64,000 bases of DNA from Merdibacter sp965119685 (GTDB lineage: Bacteria; Bacillota_I; Bacilli_A; Erysipelotrichales; Erysipelotrichaceae): assembly GCA_965119685.1 (NCBI GenBank), contig OZ221971.1, forward strand, positions 620,001-684,000, read 5' to 3'. Below, piece by piece: positions 27,920-37,684 of the stretch; the stretch's first letter is position 1; each line of letters begins with the position of its first letter. Made by a program: the position numbers and the translations under genes. Below the pieces are notes generated by a model. It was given only the letters and a program-made list of their open reading frames with translations, was not told the origin of the DNA and ran no database searches.

Positions 27920-28342
27920 ATGCCAACAATTAACCAGTTAATTCGTAAAGGTCGTCAGGACAGTGTGAAGGTATCGAAGTCACCTGCTTTGAACAGAGGT
28001 TACAACTCCCTGAAAAGCCGTCCAACGAACTTGAGCTCACCGCAGAAGCGTGGTGTTTGCACCCGTGTCGGCACGATGACGCCGAAGAAGCCAAACTCCG
28101 CTCTTCGTAAATATGCCCGTGTGCGCTTGAGCAACGGAATGGAAGTGACAGCTTACATCCCGGGAATCGGACACAACCTTCAGGAGCACAGTGTCGTTAT
28201 GATCCGCGGCGGTCGTGTAAAGGACCTGCCAGGTGTGCGTTATCACATCATCCGCGGTACGCTGGACTGCGCTGGTGTTGCCAACCGCAACCAGAGCCGT
28301 TCTCTGTATGGCGCTAAGAAGCCGAAAGCAGCTAAGAAATAA
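27920..28342 (+). CDS. rpsL: 30S ribosomal protein S12
   Basis: 140 residues. MPTINQLIRKGR at the start and TPKKPNSALRK are universal S12 signatures. The decoding-site Lys residues in PKKPNS and the Asp in VKDLPGVRYH are the wild-type streptomycin-sensitive form. AAAGGAGG precedes the ATG. First gene of the str operon. Confidence 0.98.
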   Translation: MPTINQLIRKGRQDSVKVSKSPALNRGYNSLKSRPTNLSSPQKRGVCTRVGTMTPKKPNSALRKYARVRLSNGMEVTAYIPGIGHNLQEHSVVMIRGGRVKDLPGVRYHIIRGTLDCAGVANRNQSRSLYGAKKPKAAKK

Positions 28343-28368
28343 ATCAATTGTGAAAGGAGGAAATTACG

Positions 28369-28839
28369 ATGCCAAGAAAAGGACATATTGCAAAACGTGA
28401 CGTATTGGTCGATCCGATCTACAACTCCAAGTTAGTTACTCGTTTAATTAACAAAATCATGATTGATGGAAAAAAAGGGGTTGCACAGAAGATTCTTTAC
28501 GATGCGTTTGACATCGTAGAGGTAAAGACCGGCGAAAAGCCGATGGAAGTATTTGAAAAGGCGCTGGAAAACGTCATGCCGATGCTGGAGCTGAAGGTTC
28601 GCCGTGTCGGCGGTGCCAACTATCAGGTGCCGGTAGAGGTCAGCGCAGAGCGCCGTTTGACGCTGGGTCTGAGATGGATCGTCAACTACGCTCGTTTAAG
28701 AGGCGAAAAGACGATGGAGCAGCGTTTGGCTGCCGAGATCATCGATGCCGCAAACGGCAGCGGCCAGTCTGTGAAGAAGCGTGAGGACACGCACAAGATG
28801 GCTGAGGCAAACAAGGCGTTTGCACATTACCGCTGGTAA
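28369..28839 (+). CDS. rpsG: 30S ribosomal protein S7
   Basis: 156 residues, the usual length. MPRKGHIAKRDVL and the C-terminal KKREDTHKMAEANKAFAHYR are characteristic. It nucleates assembly of the 30S head on 16S rRNA and is a known operon autoregulator in other bacteria. AGGAGG lies upstream; rpsL is 26 bases before it. Confidence 0.98.
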   Translation: MPRKGHIAKRDVLVDPIYNSKLVTRLINKIMIDGKKGVAQKILYDAFDIVEVKTGEKPMEVFEKALENVMPMLELKVRRVGGANYQVPVEVSAERRLTLGLRWIVNYARLRGEKTMEQRLAAEIIDAANGSGQSVKKREDTHKMAEANKAFAHYRW

Positions 28840-28853
28840 GAAAGGAGTTCATT

Positions 28854-30932
28854 ATGCCAAGAGAATATTCACTTGAAAAAACTCGTAACATTGGTATCAT
28901 GGCTCACATCGATGCCGGTAAGACAACAACGACAGAGCGTATTCTGTACTATACCGGTGTAAACCACAAGATGGGTGAAACCCACGACGGTGCATCCACG
29001 ATGGACTGGATGGAGCAGGAGCAGGAACGTGGTATTACCATCACTTCCGCTGCGACGACTTGCCATTGGAAGGAAAACCGCATCAACATTATCGATACAC
29101 CGGGTCACGTCGACTTCACCGTTGAGGTAGAGCGTTCCCTGCGTGTCTTGGACGGTGCGGTTACCGTGCTGGATGCGAAAGCCGGCGTAGAGCCGCAGAC
29201 GGAGACGGTATGGCGTCAGGCGACCAACTATGGCGTTCCGCGTATCGTGTTCTGTAACAAGATGGATGCGACAGGCGCAGACTTCCTGATGTCCTGCCGT
29301 ACGATCGTGGATCGTCTGGGCGCTAAGTCCTGCCCGATTCAGCTGCCGATCGGCGCGGAGTCCACATTCTCCGGTATTGTCGACATCATCGAGCGCAAAG
29401 CGGAGATCTACACCAACGATTTAGGTACGGATATCAAGATTGAGGAAGTACCGGAAGATCTGAAGGATCTGTGCGAGGAGTACCGCGGCAAGCTGATTGA
29501 GTACCTCGCCGATTACGATGAAGATTTCATGATGATGGTGTTAGAGGGCGAAGAGCCAAGCATTGAGGAGATCAAACGCGTATTGCGCATTGCCGTATGT
29601 ACCGGCGACTTCTTCCCGGTGCTGTGCGGTTCCGCATATAAGAACAAAGGCGTACAGATGGTGCTCGACGCAGTCGTAGACTATCTGCCATCCCCGCTGG
29701 ATATTCCGGCGATCAAGGGTACGCTGGAGGATGGAAGCGAGGCTGAGCGTCACGCTTCTGATGAAGAGCCGTTCTCCGCATTGGCGTTCAAGATCACGGC
29801 AGACCCGTTTGTCGGCAAGCTGACTTACTTCCGCGTGTACTCCGGTACCGCTAAAGCAGGCAGCTACGTCTATAACTCCACGAAGGGAAAGAAGGAGCGT
29901 TTCGGCCGTCTGGTACAGATGCACTCCAACGCCCGTAAGGAGATCGAACAGGTATATGCCGGCGACATCGCCGCAGCCGTCGGTCTGAAAGCGACGACGA
30001 CCGGTGATACGCTGTGTGATGAGGATCATCACATCGTGCTGGAGTCCATGGAATTCCCGGAGCCGGTGATTGAGCTGTCTCTGGAGCCAAAGACAAAAGC
30101 CGATCAGGATAAGATGGGCTTGGCATTAGCTAAGTTAGCCGAAGAGGACCCGACTTTCAAAACCTATACGAACCCGGAGACGGGACAGACGATCATCGCC
30201 GGTGTCGGTGAGCTGCACTTGGACATCATCGTTGACCGCCTGCGCCGTGAGTTCAAGGTAGAGGCAAAGGTCGGTGCGCCGCAGGTTGCTTACCGTGAGA
30301 CGATTCGTCAGGCTGCGGAGTGCGAAGGTAAGTACATCCGTCAGTCCGGTGGACGCGGTCAGTACGGTCACGTATGGATTCGCTTTGAACCAAACGAAGA
30401 GGGCAAAGGATTTGAATTTACCGATGCGACCATCGGCGGCAGCGTTCCGCGCGAGTACATCAAGCCGACCGAAGAAGGTCTGGTCGATGCGATGGAAAAG
30501 GGTATGATCGCCGGTTATCCGGTCATCGACGTCAAAGCGACGCTGTTCGACGGTTCCTACCATGATGTCGACTCCAGTGAGATGGCATACAAGATCGCCG
30601 CTTCCATGGCTTTGAAAGAAGCAGCGAAGAAGTGTAAGCCGGTCATCTTAGAGCCGATCATGAACGTAGAGGTGACGGCGCCAAACGAGTATTTAGGCTC
30701 TGTTATGGGCGATGTCAGCTCCCGCCGCGGACAGATCACGGATCAGGAGGAACGCGGCAACGCCATCATCGTTCGCGCCATGATTCCGCTGTCTGAGATG
30801 TTTGGTTACGTTACCGATCTGCGCTCCTTTACACAGGGCCGCGGTAACTACTCGATGAAATTCGACCATTACAGCGAAGTACCGAAGTCCATCGCTGAAA
30901 AAATCATCAAAAACAACAATTCAGAGGCTTAA
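28854..30932 (+). CDS. fusA: Elongation factor G
   Basis: 692 residues. GTPase motifs are AHIDAGKTTTTE (G1), GITITSAATT (G2), DTPGHVDF (G3) and NKMD (G4). The domain IV block and C-terminal RGNYSMKFDHY are typical EF-G. It drives translocation on the ribosome. It follows rpsG by 14 bases with an AAGGAG Shine-Dalgarno. Confidence 0.98.
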   Translation: MPREYSLEKTRNIGIMAHIDAGKTTTTERILYYTGVNHKMGETHDGASTMDWMEQEQERGITITSAATTCHWKENRINIIDTPGHVDFTVEVERSLRVLDGAVTVLDAKAGVEPQTETVWRQATNYGVPRIVFCNKMDATGADFLMSCRTIVDRLGAKSCPIQLPIGAESTFSGIVDIIERKAEIYTNDLGTDIKIEEVPEDLKDLCEEYRGKLIEYLADYDEDFMMMVLEGEEPSIEEIKRVLRIAVCTGDFFPVLCGSAYKNKGVQMVLDAVVDYLPSPLDIPAIKGTLEDGSEAERHASDEEPFSALAFKITADPFVGKLTYFRVYSGTAKAGSYVYNSTKGKKERFGRLVQMHSNARKEIEQVYAGDIAAAVGLKATTTGDTLCDEDHHIVLESMEFPEPVIELSLEPKTKADQDKMGLALAKLAEEDPTFKTYTNPETGQTIIAGVGELHLDIIVDRLRREFKVEAKVGAPQVAYRETIRQAAECEGKYIRQSGGRGQYGHVWIRFEPNEEGKGFEFTDATIGGSVPREYIKPTEEGLVDAMEKGMIAGYPVIDVKATLFDGSYHDVDSSEMAYKIAASMALKEAAKKCKPVILEPIMNVEVTAPNEYLGSVMGDVSSRRGQITDQEERGNAIIVRAMIPLSEMFGYVTDLRSFTQGRGNYSMKFDHYSEVPKSIAEKIIKNNNSEA

Positions 30933-30954
30933 TTTTTTGGCAAATGAGGTTGCT

Positions 30955-30983
30955 TTTACAAATGGTTTGAATTAGAATATACT
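30955..30983 (+). promoter_or_regulatory. Internal promoter for tuf
   Basis: TTTACA (30955-30960), 17-base spacer, TATACT (30978-30983), located in the 79-base gap between fusA and tuf. It would give tuf extra transcription, as expected for the most abundant protein of the operon. Confidence 0.65.
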
Positions 30984-31011
30984 TGACGATTATTTAGGAG
31001 GAAAGACTAAA

Positions 31012-32196
31012 ATGGCAAAAGAAAAATTTGACAGATCGAAAACACATGTGAATATCGGTACCATCGGTCACGTCGACCATGGTAAGACTACATTGACTGC
31101 TGCTATCACGCACGTTCTGGCTGAGCGCGGTGAAGCAAAGGCAATGGACTACGATCAGATCGACGGTGCTCCGGAGGAGAAGGAGCGCGGTATTACCATC
31201 AATACTGCACACGTAGAGTATCAGACAGACAAGCGTCACTATGCGCACGTTGACTGCCCGGGTCACGCCGACTACGTTAAGAACATGATCACCGGTGCTG
31301 CACAGATGGATGGTGCTATCCTGGTTGTTGCGGCTTCTGACGGTCCGATGCCTCAGACTCGTGAGCACATCCTGCTCGCTCGTCAGGTAGGCGTTCCTTA
31401 CATCGTCGTATTCCTGAACAAGTGCGACATGGTTGATGACGAAGAGCTGATCGACCTGGTAGAAATGGAAGTACGCGAGCTGCTCAGCGAGTATGGCTTC
31501 GATGGCGACAACACGCCGGTTATCCGCGGTTCCGCATTGAAGGCATTAGAGGGTGACGCTGCTTATGTCGGCGCAATCGATGAGCTGATGGCTGCTGTAG
31601 ACGAGTACATCCCTGATCCGGTTCGTGAGACGGATAAGCCGTTCCTGATGTCCGTAGAGGATGTTATGACGATCACCGGACGTGGTACCGTAGCAACGGG
31701 CCGTGTTGAGCGCGGTGTCGTTAAGATGGGCGAGGAAGTTGAAATCGTCGGTATCCGTGAGACGCGCAAGACGGTCATCACCGGTCTGGAGATGTTCCGC
31801 AAGCAGTTGGATTTCGCAGAGGCCGGAGACAACATCGGTGCACTGCTGCGTGGTGTTAACCGCGATGAGATCCAGCGTGGACAGGTCTTGGCAAAGGTTG
31901 GTTCCGTACATCCGCACACAAAGTTCAAAGCACAGGTTTACGTTTTGAGCAAGGAAGAGGGCGGACGTCATACACCGTTCGTTTCCAACTACCGTCCGCA
32001 GTTCTACTTCCGTACGACGGACGTTACTGGTGTCATCACGCTGCCAGAGGGAACTGATATGGTTATGCCGGGCGACAACGTTGAGATGACGGTTGAGCTG
32101 ATCGCTCCGATCGCTATCGAGAACGGTACGAAGTTCTCCATCCGTGAGGGCGGACGTACAGTCGGTGCCGGTAACGTAACTGAGATCATCGAGTAA
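31012..32196 (+). CDS. tuf: Elongation factor Tu
   Basis: 394 residues, standard length. G1 is GHVDHGKTTLT, G3 is DCPGHADY, G4 is NKCD, and the C-terminal EGGRTVGAGNVTEI is present. It delivers aminoacyl-tRNA to the ribosome. GGAGG precedes the ATG. Codon use is strongly biased as in highly expressed genes. Followed by a terminator at 32211. Confidence 0.98.
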   Translation: MAKEKFDRSKTHVNIGTIGHVDHGKTTLTAAITHVLAERGEAKAMDYDQIDGAPEEKERGITINTAHVEYQTDKRHYAHVDCPGHADYVKNMITGAAQMDGAILVVAASDGPMPQTREHILLARQVGVPYIVVFLNKCDMVDDEELIDLVEMEVRELLSEYGFDGDNTPVIRGSALKALEGDAAYVGAIDELMAAVDEYIPDPVRETDKPFLMSVEDVMTITGRGTVATGRVERGVVKMGEEVEIVGIRETRKTVITGLEMFRKQLDFAEAGDNIGALLRGVNRDEIQRGQVLAKVGSVHPHTKFKAQVYVLSKEEGGRHTPFVSNYRPQFYFRTTDVTGVITLPEGTDMVMPGDNVEMTVELIAPIAIENGTKFSIREGGRTVGAGNVTEIIE

Positions 32197-32210
32197 TTGA
32201 TGTGAATGAT

Positions 32211-32242
32211 GCAGGTATGGGTTTCTCATGCCTGCTTTTTTT
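32211..32242 (+). terminator. str operon terminator
   Basis: GCAGGTATG (32211-32219) pairs with CATGCCTGC (32227-32235), followed by seven T. Confidence 0.9.
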
Positions 32243-32322
32243 AGGAAGATGCTGCGATCACAAGCAGGAAAGACGTTTATTTTTCTATTGCAGGACAATA
32301 GGAAAAGACGAGGAGGAACGCT

Positions 32323-33144
32323 ATGAAAGAAATTACGCAAAGCAGAGAGCAGGCATGGACGCTGCCGCCAATCGGCTTTGGCGTCTATCGCTTACAGACG
32401 CCTGCCATGATGGAGGAAGCGATCGATGCGGCACTGGAAGCAGGGTATCGTCTGTTTGATACGGCGCAGATGTATGGAAACGAAGCACTCTTAGCGAATG
32501 CTTTGCGAAAGGCCGGCGTTAAGCGCGCTGATATTCAGCTGACGACTAAGATCGACCCAATGCACATGGAACCTAAGCTGCTACGTGCCTCTTTCATGGA
32601 GAGCCTGGAGCGTTTGCGAAGCGATTATGTGGACATCTTGCTCATTCATTGGCCGGGACAGCGCAAGGAGCGGCTGATCGCCTGCTGGGAAGAGCTCAGC
32701 GCGCTGAAGCGGGAAGGGTTTGTACATACGATCGGCCTCAGCAATGCCATGATTCACCACCTGCAATGGTTAGCGGGCTGCAAGGAGAAGGTGATGCTCA
32801 ATCAAATTGAGATCAACATTTACAACCAACAGCGAAAACTGTGCGATGATTGCCGGCAGCAGGGCATCGCTTTGCAGGCGTGGGCGCCCTTAGCCAGAGG
32901 CAGCTTTGAACAGGAAATCGTGCAGCGCTTATCTTCTCGCTATGGCTGTACGCCGGCGCAGCTGGTCTTGGCATGGAATTTAAGCAAGGGCATCAGCGTA
33001 ATTCCCAAATCGGCGAATCCAATGCGCATCAAGGAAAACATGGGGGCGCTGACTCTTCGGCTGGCGCCTGAGGACATCGCCGAGCTGGATCGCTTGGATC
33101 GCTATCAGGATATGAGTCACAATCCCTATACCTATGATTATTGA
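32323..33144 (+). CDS. Aldo/keto reductase
   Basis: A 273-residue TIM-barrel oxidoreductase. Signature pieces: GYRLFDTAQMYGNEALLANA (catalytic Asp and Tyr), LTTKI (catalytic Lys), ILLIHWPG (catalytic His), and the NADPH-binding ISVIPKSANPMRIKEN near the C-terminus. This is the AKR5-like group that reduces 2,5-diketo-gluconate, methylglyoxal or similar carbonyls. GAGGAGG lies upstream. It follows the tuf terminator, so it has its own promoter; none is obvious. Substrate unknown. Confidence 0.92.
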   Translation: MKEITQSREQAWTLPPIGFGVYRLQTPAMMEEAIDAALEAGYRLFDTAQMYGNEALLANALRKAGVKRADIQLTTKIDPMHMEPKLLRASFMESLERLRSDYVDILLIHWPGQRKERLIACWEELSALKREGFVHTIGLSNAMIHHLQWLAGCKEKVMLNQIEINIYNQQRKLCDDCRQQGIALQAWAPLARGSFEQEIVQRLSSRYGCTPAQLVLAWNLSKGISVIPKSANPMRIKENMGALTLRLAPEDIAELDRLDRYQDMSHNPYTYDY

Positions 33145-33197
33145 GGATGTGCAAAGAAAAGCGGATAGGAGTCAATACACTCCATATCCGCCTTTTT

Positions 33198-33446
33198 TCA
33201 GCATTTCTGATTTTTGTATTTGCCGTATGCTTTCTCCAGCTTGCTTTTGGTCTCATATTCGACCTGCATCCACTCATTTTTTACCATCATGTCGTAAGTG
33301 TCATGCTGCAGCTGGGTCACTTCGTCATACGCGCACTTGACGTCGTTACAGATATCGCTGCTGGCTTCGCAGCCAAACGTGTGCAGCAGATCCGCCATGT
33401 GGCGGCAGGCAAGCAGCGCGTTCATCGCGATGTCTTTTTCTTTCAT
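33198..33446 (-). CDS. Spore coat CotF-like protein
   Basis: 82 residues, all helical: KDIAMNALLACRHMADLLHTF, then ICNDVKCAYDEVTQLQHD and MMVKNEWMQ. This is the ferritin-like helix pattern of CotF family coat proteins, including the Met-x-x-x-x-Trp ending. Its ATG overlaps the stop of the upstream gene by one base (TAATG), so the two are co-translated and probably form one heteromeric unit. Expression in the mother cell during sporulation is inferred from the family. Confidence 0.65.
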   Translation of the reverse strand: MKEKDIAMNALLACRHMADLLHTFGCEASSDICNDVKCAYDEVTQLQHDTYDMMVKNEWMQVEYETKSKLEKAYGKYKNQKC

Positions 33447-33652
33447 TACTTGCTCGCCTCCTTTAAGATGTTTTTGAATACGTCAAACTGCTCGCTGAAA
33501 CCTTTGCAGATGCTGTTCATCGAGGTTTTCAGCGCCTTGTCCTTTACGTCGGCGAGGTCTTCGCTCAGCTCGGCGTTGTAGCTGCCCAGCTGATTGAGCA
33601 CGTCGCTGATGTAGAGCACATCCTTTGCTGTCAGCTTAATTTTCTTGCTCAT
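33446..33652 (-). CDS. Small helical protein, CotF-like partner
   Basis: 68 residues from ATG 33652 (MSKKIKLTAKDVLYISDVLN) with an AAAGGAG eight bases upstream. The pattern LTAKDVLYISDVLNQLGSYN followed by an amphipathic helix resembles the first half of CotF proteins. The longer frame has no ribosome site. It is coupled to the 82-residue CotF-like gene and diverges from the permease gene. Confidence 0.6.
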   Translation of the reverse strand: MSKKIKLTAKDVLYISDVLNQLGSYNAELSEDLADVKDKALKTSMNSICKGFSEQFDVFKNILKEASK

Positions 33653-33769
33653 ACTTGCACTCCTTTCAAAAATAATGTGGAAATGTTTACGCATTTTATA
33701 CAAATTTGCCGAAAATTCCATGAATTGCCGACAAAAGACGACGAAAAACCGCACAAATAACGGAAACTA

Positions 33770-33778
33770 TGGTATAAT
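33770..33778 (+). promoter_or_regulatory. Extended -10 promoter for the APC permease
   Basis: TGG followed by TATAAT (33773-33778), 32 bases before the start at 33811. It lies in the divergent region shared with the CotF-like genes. Confidence 0.6.
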
Positions 33779-33810
33779 TCATCTGCATTTTGCGTGAAAA
33801 GGAGGTTTTT

Positions 33811-35247
33811 ATGGAAACAAAGAAGATTCTTTGGTATAACCTGGCGTTTATGGCGTTTTCCACCGTCTGGGGTTTCGGTAACGTCGTTAACGGCTTCATG
33901 TACTTCAACGGTATCCAGGTTATCTTCAGCTGGATCTTGATGTTTGCGCTGTACTTCGTTCCTTACGCTTTGATGGTAGGTGAGCTGGGTTCCGCGTTCA
34001 AGAATTCCGGCGGCGGAGTCAGCTCATGGATCCACGAGACGATTGGTCCGAAATGCGCCTACTATGCCGGGTGGACGTACTGGGCATGTCACATCACATA
34101 CATCGCAAGCAAGGCCAGCGGCGGCTTAAAGGCGTTGTCACAGGCAACCAGCTGGGCATTTATGCCGCAGGGTCAAGACTGGTATGACAGTCTGGATACG
34201 CTGATCGTGCAGGCGGCGACGATGTTTGTGTTCCTGTTCTTCTGCTGGGTGGCCAGCCGCGGTTTGAATCCGCTGAAGAAGCTGACGACACTCGCCGGTT
34301 CCTCGATGTTTGTCATGTCGATTCTCTACATCGTCATGATGTTTGCCGCACCGATGATCAATCCAAACGGCGGATTCCAGTCTTTGGATTTCAGCTGGGA
34401 CAACATCATCCCGCAGTTTAATCTGAACTACTTCACATCGCTGGGTATTCTGGTGTTCGCCGTGGGCGGATGCGAGAAGATCTCGCCTTATGTTAATAAG
34501 GTCAAGGATCCGGCAAAGGGATTCCCGAAGGGTATGATCGCTTTGGCAATCATGGTCATGGTCTGCGCTATTTTGGGTACGATCGCCATGGGTATGATGT
34601 TCGACATCAATCTGGTTAATGCAGATAAGGATGCGTACATCTCCAACGGTGCTTACTGGGCGTTTGAGCAGCTGGGTGCATACTACGGCATCGGCAACTC
34701 TTTGAAGATCATCTACTCGATCTGCAACGCCATCGGTCAGTTCTCCACGCTGGTACTCAGCATTGACGCTCCGCTGCGCATGCTGTTAGACAACGAGCAG
34801 GCGCGTGAGTTCATTCCGAAGGGACTGCTGAAAAAGAACAAGTATGACGCTTACATCAACGGAATCTGGATGGTTGTTGTCCTCTCCGGTGCGATTATCG
34901 TCGTACAGTCGCTGGGTGAGAGTGCTGCGGGTATCCTGAAGCAGCTGACAGATCTCAATGCCGTGTGCATGCCGCTGCGTTATCTGTGGGTATTTGCCGC
35001 TTATATCGCTCTGCGCAAGGCGAAGGATAAGTTCAGCGCGGAATATCGCTTTACGAAGAATCAGAAGTTTGCGCTCATCGCCGGCGGCTGGTGCTTCTTC
35101 GTGACGGCAATCTGCTGTATCATGAAGATGTATTCCGACAACATGCTGACGGTAGCGCTGAATGTCATCACGCCGATCGTCCTGACACTGCTTGGCTTGA
35201 TCCTGCCGATCATCAAGAAGAATCAGGATGCAAAGGCTGCAAAATAA
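33811..35247 (+). CDS. APC-superfamily amino acid permease
   Basis: 478 residues with about 12 TM segments. The N-terminal stretch WYNLAFMAFSTVWGFGNVVN and YALMVGELGSAFKNSGGG match the amino acid/GABA antiporter branch of the APC family (TM1 and TM2 with the unwound glycine region). The start at 33811 follows AAGGAGG; an earlier in-frame ATG at 33790 lies too close to the promoter. Located in the cytoplasmic membrane. Substrate could be glutamate/GABA or another amino acid. A terminator follows. Confidence 0.88.
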   Translation: METKKILWYNLAFMAFSTVWGFGNVVNGFMYFNGIQVIFSWILMFALYFVPYALMVGELGSAFKNSGGGVSSWIHETIGPKCAYYAGWTYWACHITYIASKASGGLKALSQATSWAFMPQGQDWYDSLDTLIVQAATMFVFLFFCWVASRGLNPLKKLTTLAGSSMFVMSILYIVMMFAAPMINPNGGFQSLDFSWDNIIPQFNLNYFTSLGILVFAVGGCEKISPYVNKVKDPAKGFPKGMIALAIMVMVCAILGTIAMGMMFDINLVNADKDAYISNGAYWAFEQLGAYYGIGNSLKIIYSICNAIGQFSTLVLSIDAPLRMLLDNEQAREFIPKGLLKKNKYDAYINGIWMVVVLSGAIIVVQSLGESAAGILKQLTDLNAVCMPLRYLWVFAAYIALRKAKDKFSAEYRFTKNQKFALIAGGWCFFVTAICCIMKMYSDNMLTVALNVITPIVLTLLGLILPIIKKNQDAKAAK

Positions 35248-35253
35248 CAAAGG

Positions 35254-35279
35254 AAAGCTCTGTGAACGCAGGGCTTTTT
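35254..35279 (+). terminator. Terminator after the permease
   Basis: AAAGCTCTG (35254-35262) pairs with CAGGGCTTT (35269-35277, one G-T pair), followed by T. Confidence 0.8.
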
Positions 35280-35587
35280 CTATGGGATGCACAGTGCGTA
35301 AAGTGAATGGCGCTGGGACAACCATGCTTTTGCACTATGCAAAAGGGGGGCATTTCTCGTGGGGGAGGGAGAGGGGGTGTTTGCAGCTGCGCCTTTCAAT
35401 GATCAGGCGGGGGTTCAATCCACGATCGTTTAAATTACCGTCAAAAGAGGAAACCGCCATCAATAGGTTTGTTGAAGCATGCGATACACGCCGAGGGAGG
35501 GGCTTTTTTTCACAGAGAGAGGGTTTCCCGCAACATTTTTGCAGAAATATGCTATACTGTTAGCTGTTAGATAAACGGAGGTTCATC
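35280..35587. other. Intergenic region with promoter for the aminopeptidase
   Basis: About 300 bases without a recognised gene. An extended -10, TGC then TATACT (35553-35558), lies 30 bases before the ATG at 35588. A GGGTTCAATCC at 35413 resembles a tRNA T-arm but no tRNA fold surrounds it. Confidence 0.5.
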
Positions 35588-36913
35588 ATGATGAAAATAA
35601 AAGAAACTGCACAGGAGTTACTGTCATTTATTCAGCAGAGCCCAAGCTGCTTTCACGCGGTACATACGATCGGCGAGCAGCTGAAGGCGGCCGGCTTTCA
35701 GGAGCTGAAGGAATGTGAGACGTGGAATTTACAGCCGCAGGGCAAATACTTCACCACCCGCAACGGTTCCAGCGTCATCGCTTTTACCATCGGCAAGGAG
35801 CTTGACGATTACCACTTTCAGATCACTGCGTCCCACAGCGATTCGCCGACCTTTAAGATTAAGGAGAAAGCGGAGTTAGCTGGCAAGGGCGGGTACATGC
35901 AGCTCAATACCGAGGGGTATGGCGGCATGATCTGCTCGACGTGGATGGATCGCCCGCTGTCGATCGCAGGACGCGTCTTGGTCAAAGAGGGAAATGCGTT
36001 AGTCTCTAAGCTGATCGCCTTTGACCGTGATTTATTGCTCATTCCCAATGTGGCAATCCACATGCAGCGCAATGTCAACGATGGCATGGCCTTTAACAAG
36101 CAGGTAGATCTGCTGCCGCTGTTTTCAGCCGGCGAGTGCCGGGAGGGTGATTTCTACCGCTTACTCGCGCAGGAGCTGGGTTGTGAGCCATCGGCGATCT
36201 GCGGTATGGACCTGTATTTGGTCAATCGCATGGAGCCGTGCATCTGGGGTGCGAAAGAGGAATTCATCTCCAGCGCTAAGCTGGATGATCTGCAATGCGC
36301 GTTCACCTCGCTCAAGGCGATGATCGCAGCCGAGAACCCGCATGCCGTCAACGTTTACGCCTGCTTCGATAACGAGGAGGTCGGTTCCGGCACAAAACAG
36401 GGGGCGCTTTCCACCTTCTTAAGCGATGTGCTCAGCCGCATCAACGACAATTTAGGCTACGGCGCAGAGGAGCTGCACCGCGCAATCGCTAAGAGCTTTA
36501 TGATCTCCTGCGATAATGCGCATGCCGTGCATCCCAATCATCCGGAGAAAACGGACGCCAACAACTGCACTTACATGAATCAGGGAATCGTCATCAAATA
36601 CAGCGCCAACCAGAAATATACGACGGATGGCATCAGTGCGGCGGTATTCGGCGATCTGTGCAAGCGCGCCGGGGTACCGTATCAGCATTTTGCCAACCGT
36701 TCCGATATGGTCGGCGGCAGCACGCTGGGCAACCTCTCCAATCAGCATGTCTCCCTGCACACGGTCGATATCGGACTGCCGCAGCTGGCGATGCATTCCT
36801 CTTATGAAACCGCAGGCATCAAGGACAGCGCTTATATGATTCAGGCGTTAGCAACGTTCTACAATACCAATCTGCATATCGTCGACAGCGATGTGATCGA
36901 GGTTTGGGAATAA
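35588..36913 (+). CDS. M18 family aminopeptidase
   Basis: 441 residues, typical for the family. Zinc-site segments: ASHSDSPTFKIK (His and Asp), CFDNEEVGSGTKQGA (catalytic Glu pair), DNAHAVHPNHPEK, and a C-terminal MHSSYETAGIKD (His). These match aspartyl-aminopeptidase-like M18 enzymes, which form cytosolic dodecamers and cut N-terminal residues. CGGAGG precedes the ATG. The next gene begins three bases after the stop. Confidence 0.93.
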   Translation: MMKIKETAQELLSFIQQSPSCFHAVHTIGEQLKAAGFQELKECETWNLQPQGKYFTTRNGSSVIAFTIGKELDDYHFQITASHSDSPTFKIKEKAELAGKGGYMQLNTEGYGGMICSTWMDRPLSIAGRVLVKEGNALVSKLIAFDRDLLLIPNVAIHMQRNVNDGMAFNKQVDLLPLFSAGECREGDFYRLLAQELGCEPSAICGMDLYLVNRMEPCIWGAKEEFISSAKLDDLQCAFTSLKAMIAAENPHAVNVYACFDNEEVGSGTKQGALSTFLSDVLSRINDNLGYGAEELHRAIAKSFMISCDNAHAVHPNHPEKTDANNCTYMNQGIVIKYSANQKYTTDGISAAVFGDLCKRAGVPYQHFANRSDMVGGSTLGNLSNQHVSLHTVDIGLPQLAMHSSYETAGIKDSAYMIQALATFYNTNLHIVDSDVIEVWE

Positions 36914-36915
36914 CG

Positions 36916-37587
36916 ATGGCATCTGACAAGAAGAAAAAGAGTAACGGCCGCAAGGTGCATATCGATAACCTCTATCTTGTAAAAAAGCTGGAACCGGAAT
37001 ACGCGGAGGCATTCTTTGATTTTGAAGAGGTGCTTTTAAAGGAGAGGATGACGGATGAGAAGATCAACGTCATCGCCAACATCGCGCTTGCCCAGCTGCA
37101 AGCGGGTATGGAGAAAAAGAAAAAGCCCGCTCTCATCATCAGCAAAGAGAAGCATTACCAAAGCTATATCACAAAGATGAGCAAGGGGAAGCCTTATGCG
37201 CAGATGAAGGAAAGGCTGTTGCGCCAAGGCTATGAAAAGCTGACGATTTCCGGCATCTGGCTGGTGTTTTGCACCTGCATCCTGCTGTTGTTTTTCAAAA
37301 ATCTGATCAGTGAGACGTATCTGATCAATTTCAGCGTCGATCTGATTGCGGCGGTGATCGCACTGGTGTTAGCTGTTCGCAATTACCAGATTCGCTACCG
37401 CATCATCGCGCACAGCGCCAACAAGAGCCTGTATCTGGCGATGGATGTTGTGACGATTGTGCTGTGCTTGGCGGTGAAGCTGCTTGTCAAAGGCAATTTC
37501 GACGTTTCGTATCTGCTGTTAGTCGTCGATTACTTTGTGACGAAGCGCCGTTATCGCAAAGAGCTGGAAGAGCGCTTGCATCAATAA
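36916..37587 (+). CDS. Membrane protein of unknown function
   Basis: 223 residues from ATG 36916 (MASDKKKKSNGRK). The N-terminal 105 residues are soluble and lysine-rich with a helical EEVLLKERMTDEKINVIAN block. TM segments follow at about 113-130, 137-155, 172-188 and possibly 193-208, then a basic tail. The layout is loosely like DUF1129 proteins but I cannot confirm the family. It lies two bases after the aminopeptidase stop, so the two are likely co-transcribed. Confidence 0.65.
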   Translation: MASDKKKKSNGRKVHIDNLYLVKKLEPEYAEAFFDFEEVLLKERMTDEKINVIANIALAQLQAGMEKKKKPALIISKEKHYQSYITKMSKGKPYAQMKERLLRQGYEKLTISGIWLVFCTCILLLFFKNLISETYLINFSVDLIAAVIALVLAVRNYQIRYRIIAHSANKSLYLAMDVVTIVLCLAVKLLVKGNFDVSYLLLVVDYFVTKRRYRKELEERLHQ

Positions 37588-37606
37588 CTATGGAAATATA
37601 GAAATG

Positions 37607-37684
37607 AAAAAGACCCCAAAAAAGGCGGATGCCCGTGTCAGACGCGTGCCAGGACTCCCTTTTGATGAAACGAGGGTCTTTTTT
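37607..37684 (+). terminator. Long hairpin terminator
   Basis: AAAAGACCC (37608-37616) pairs with GGGTCTTTT (37674-37682) with a T-run. A long interior (about 57 bases) contains AAAAGG/CCCTTTT pairing and a GGC/GCC core. Confidence 0.75.

Noticed and set aside
35409..35424. tRNA-like GGGTTCAATCC
   Set aside because: No acceptor stem, D-arm or anticodon arm can be built around it.
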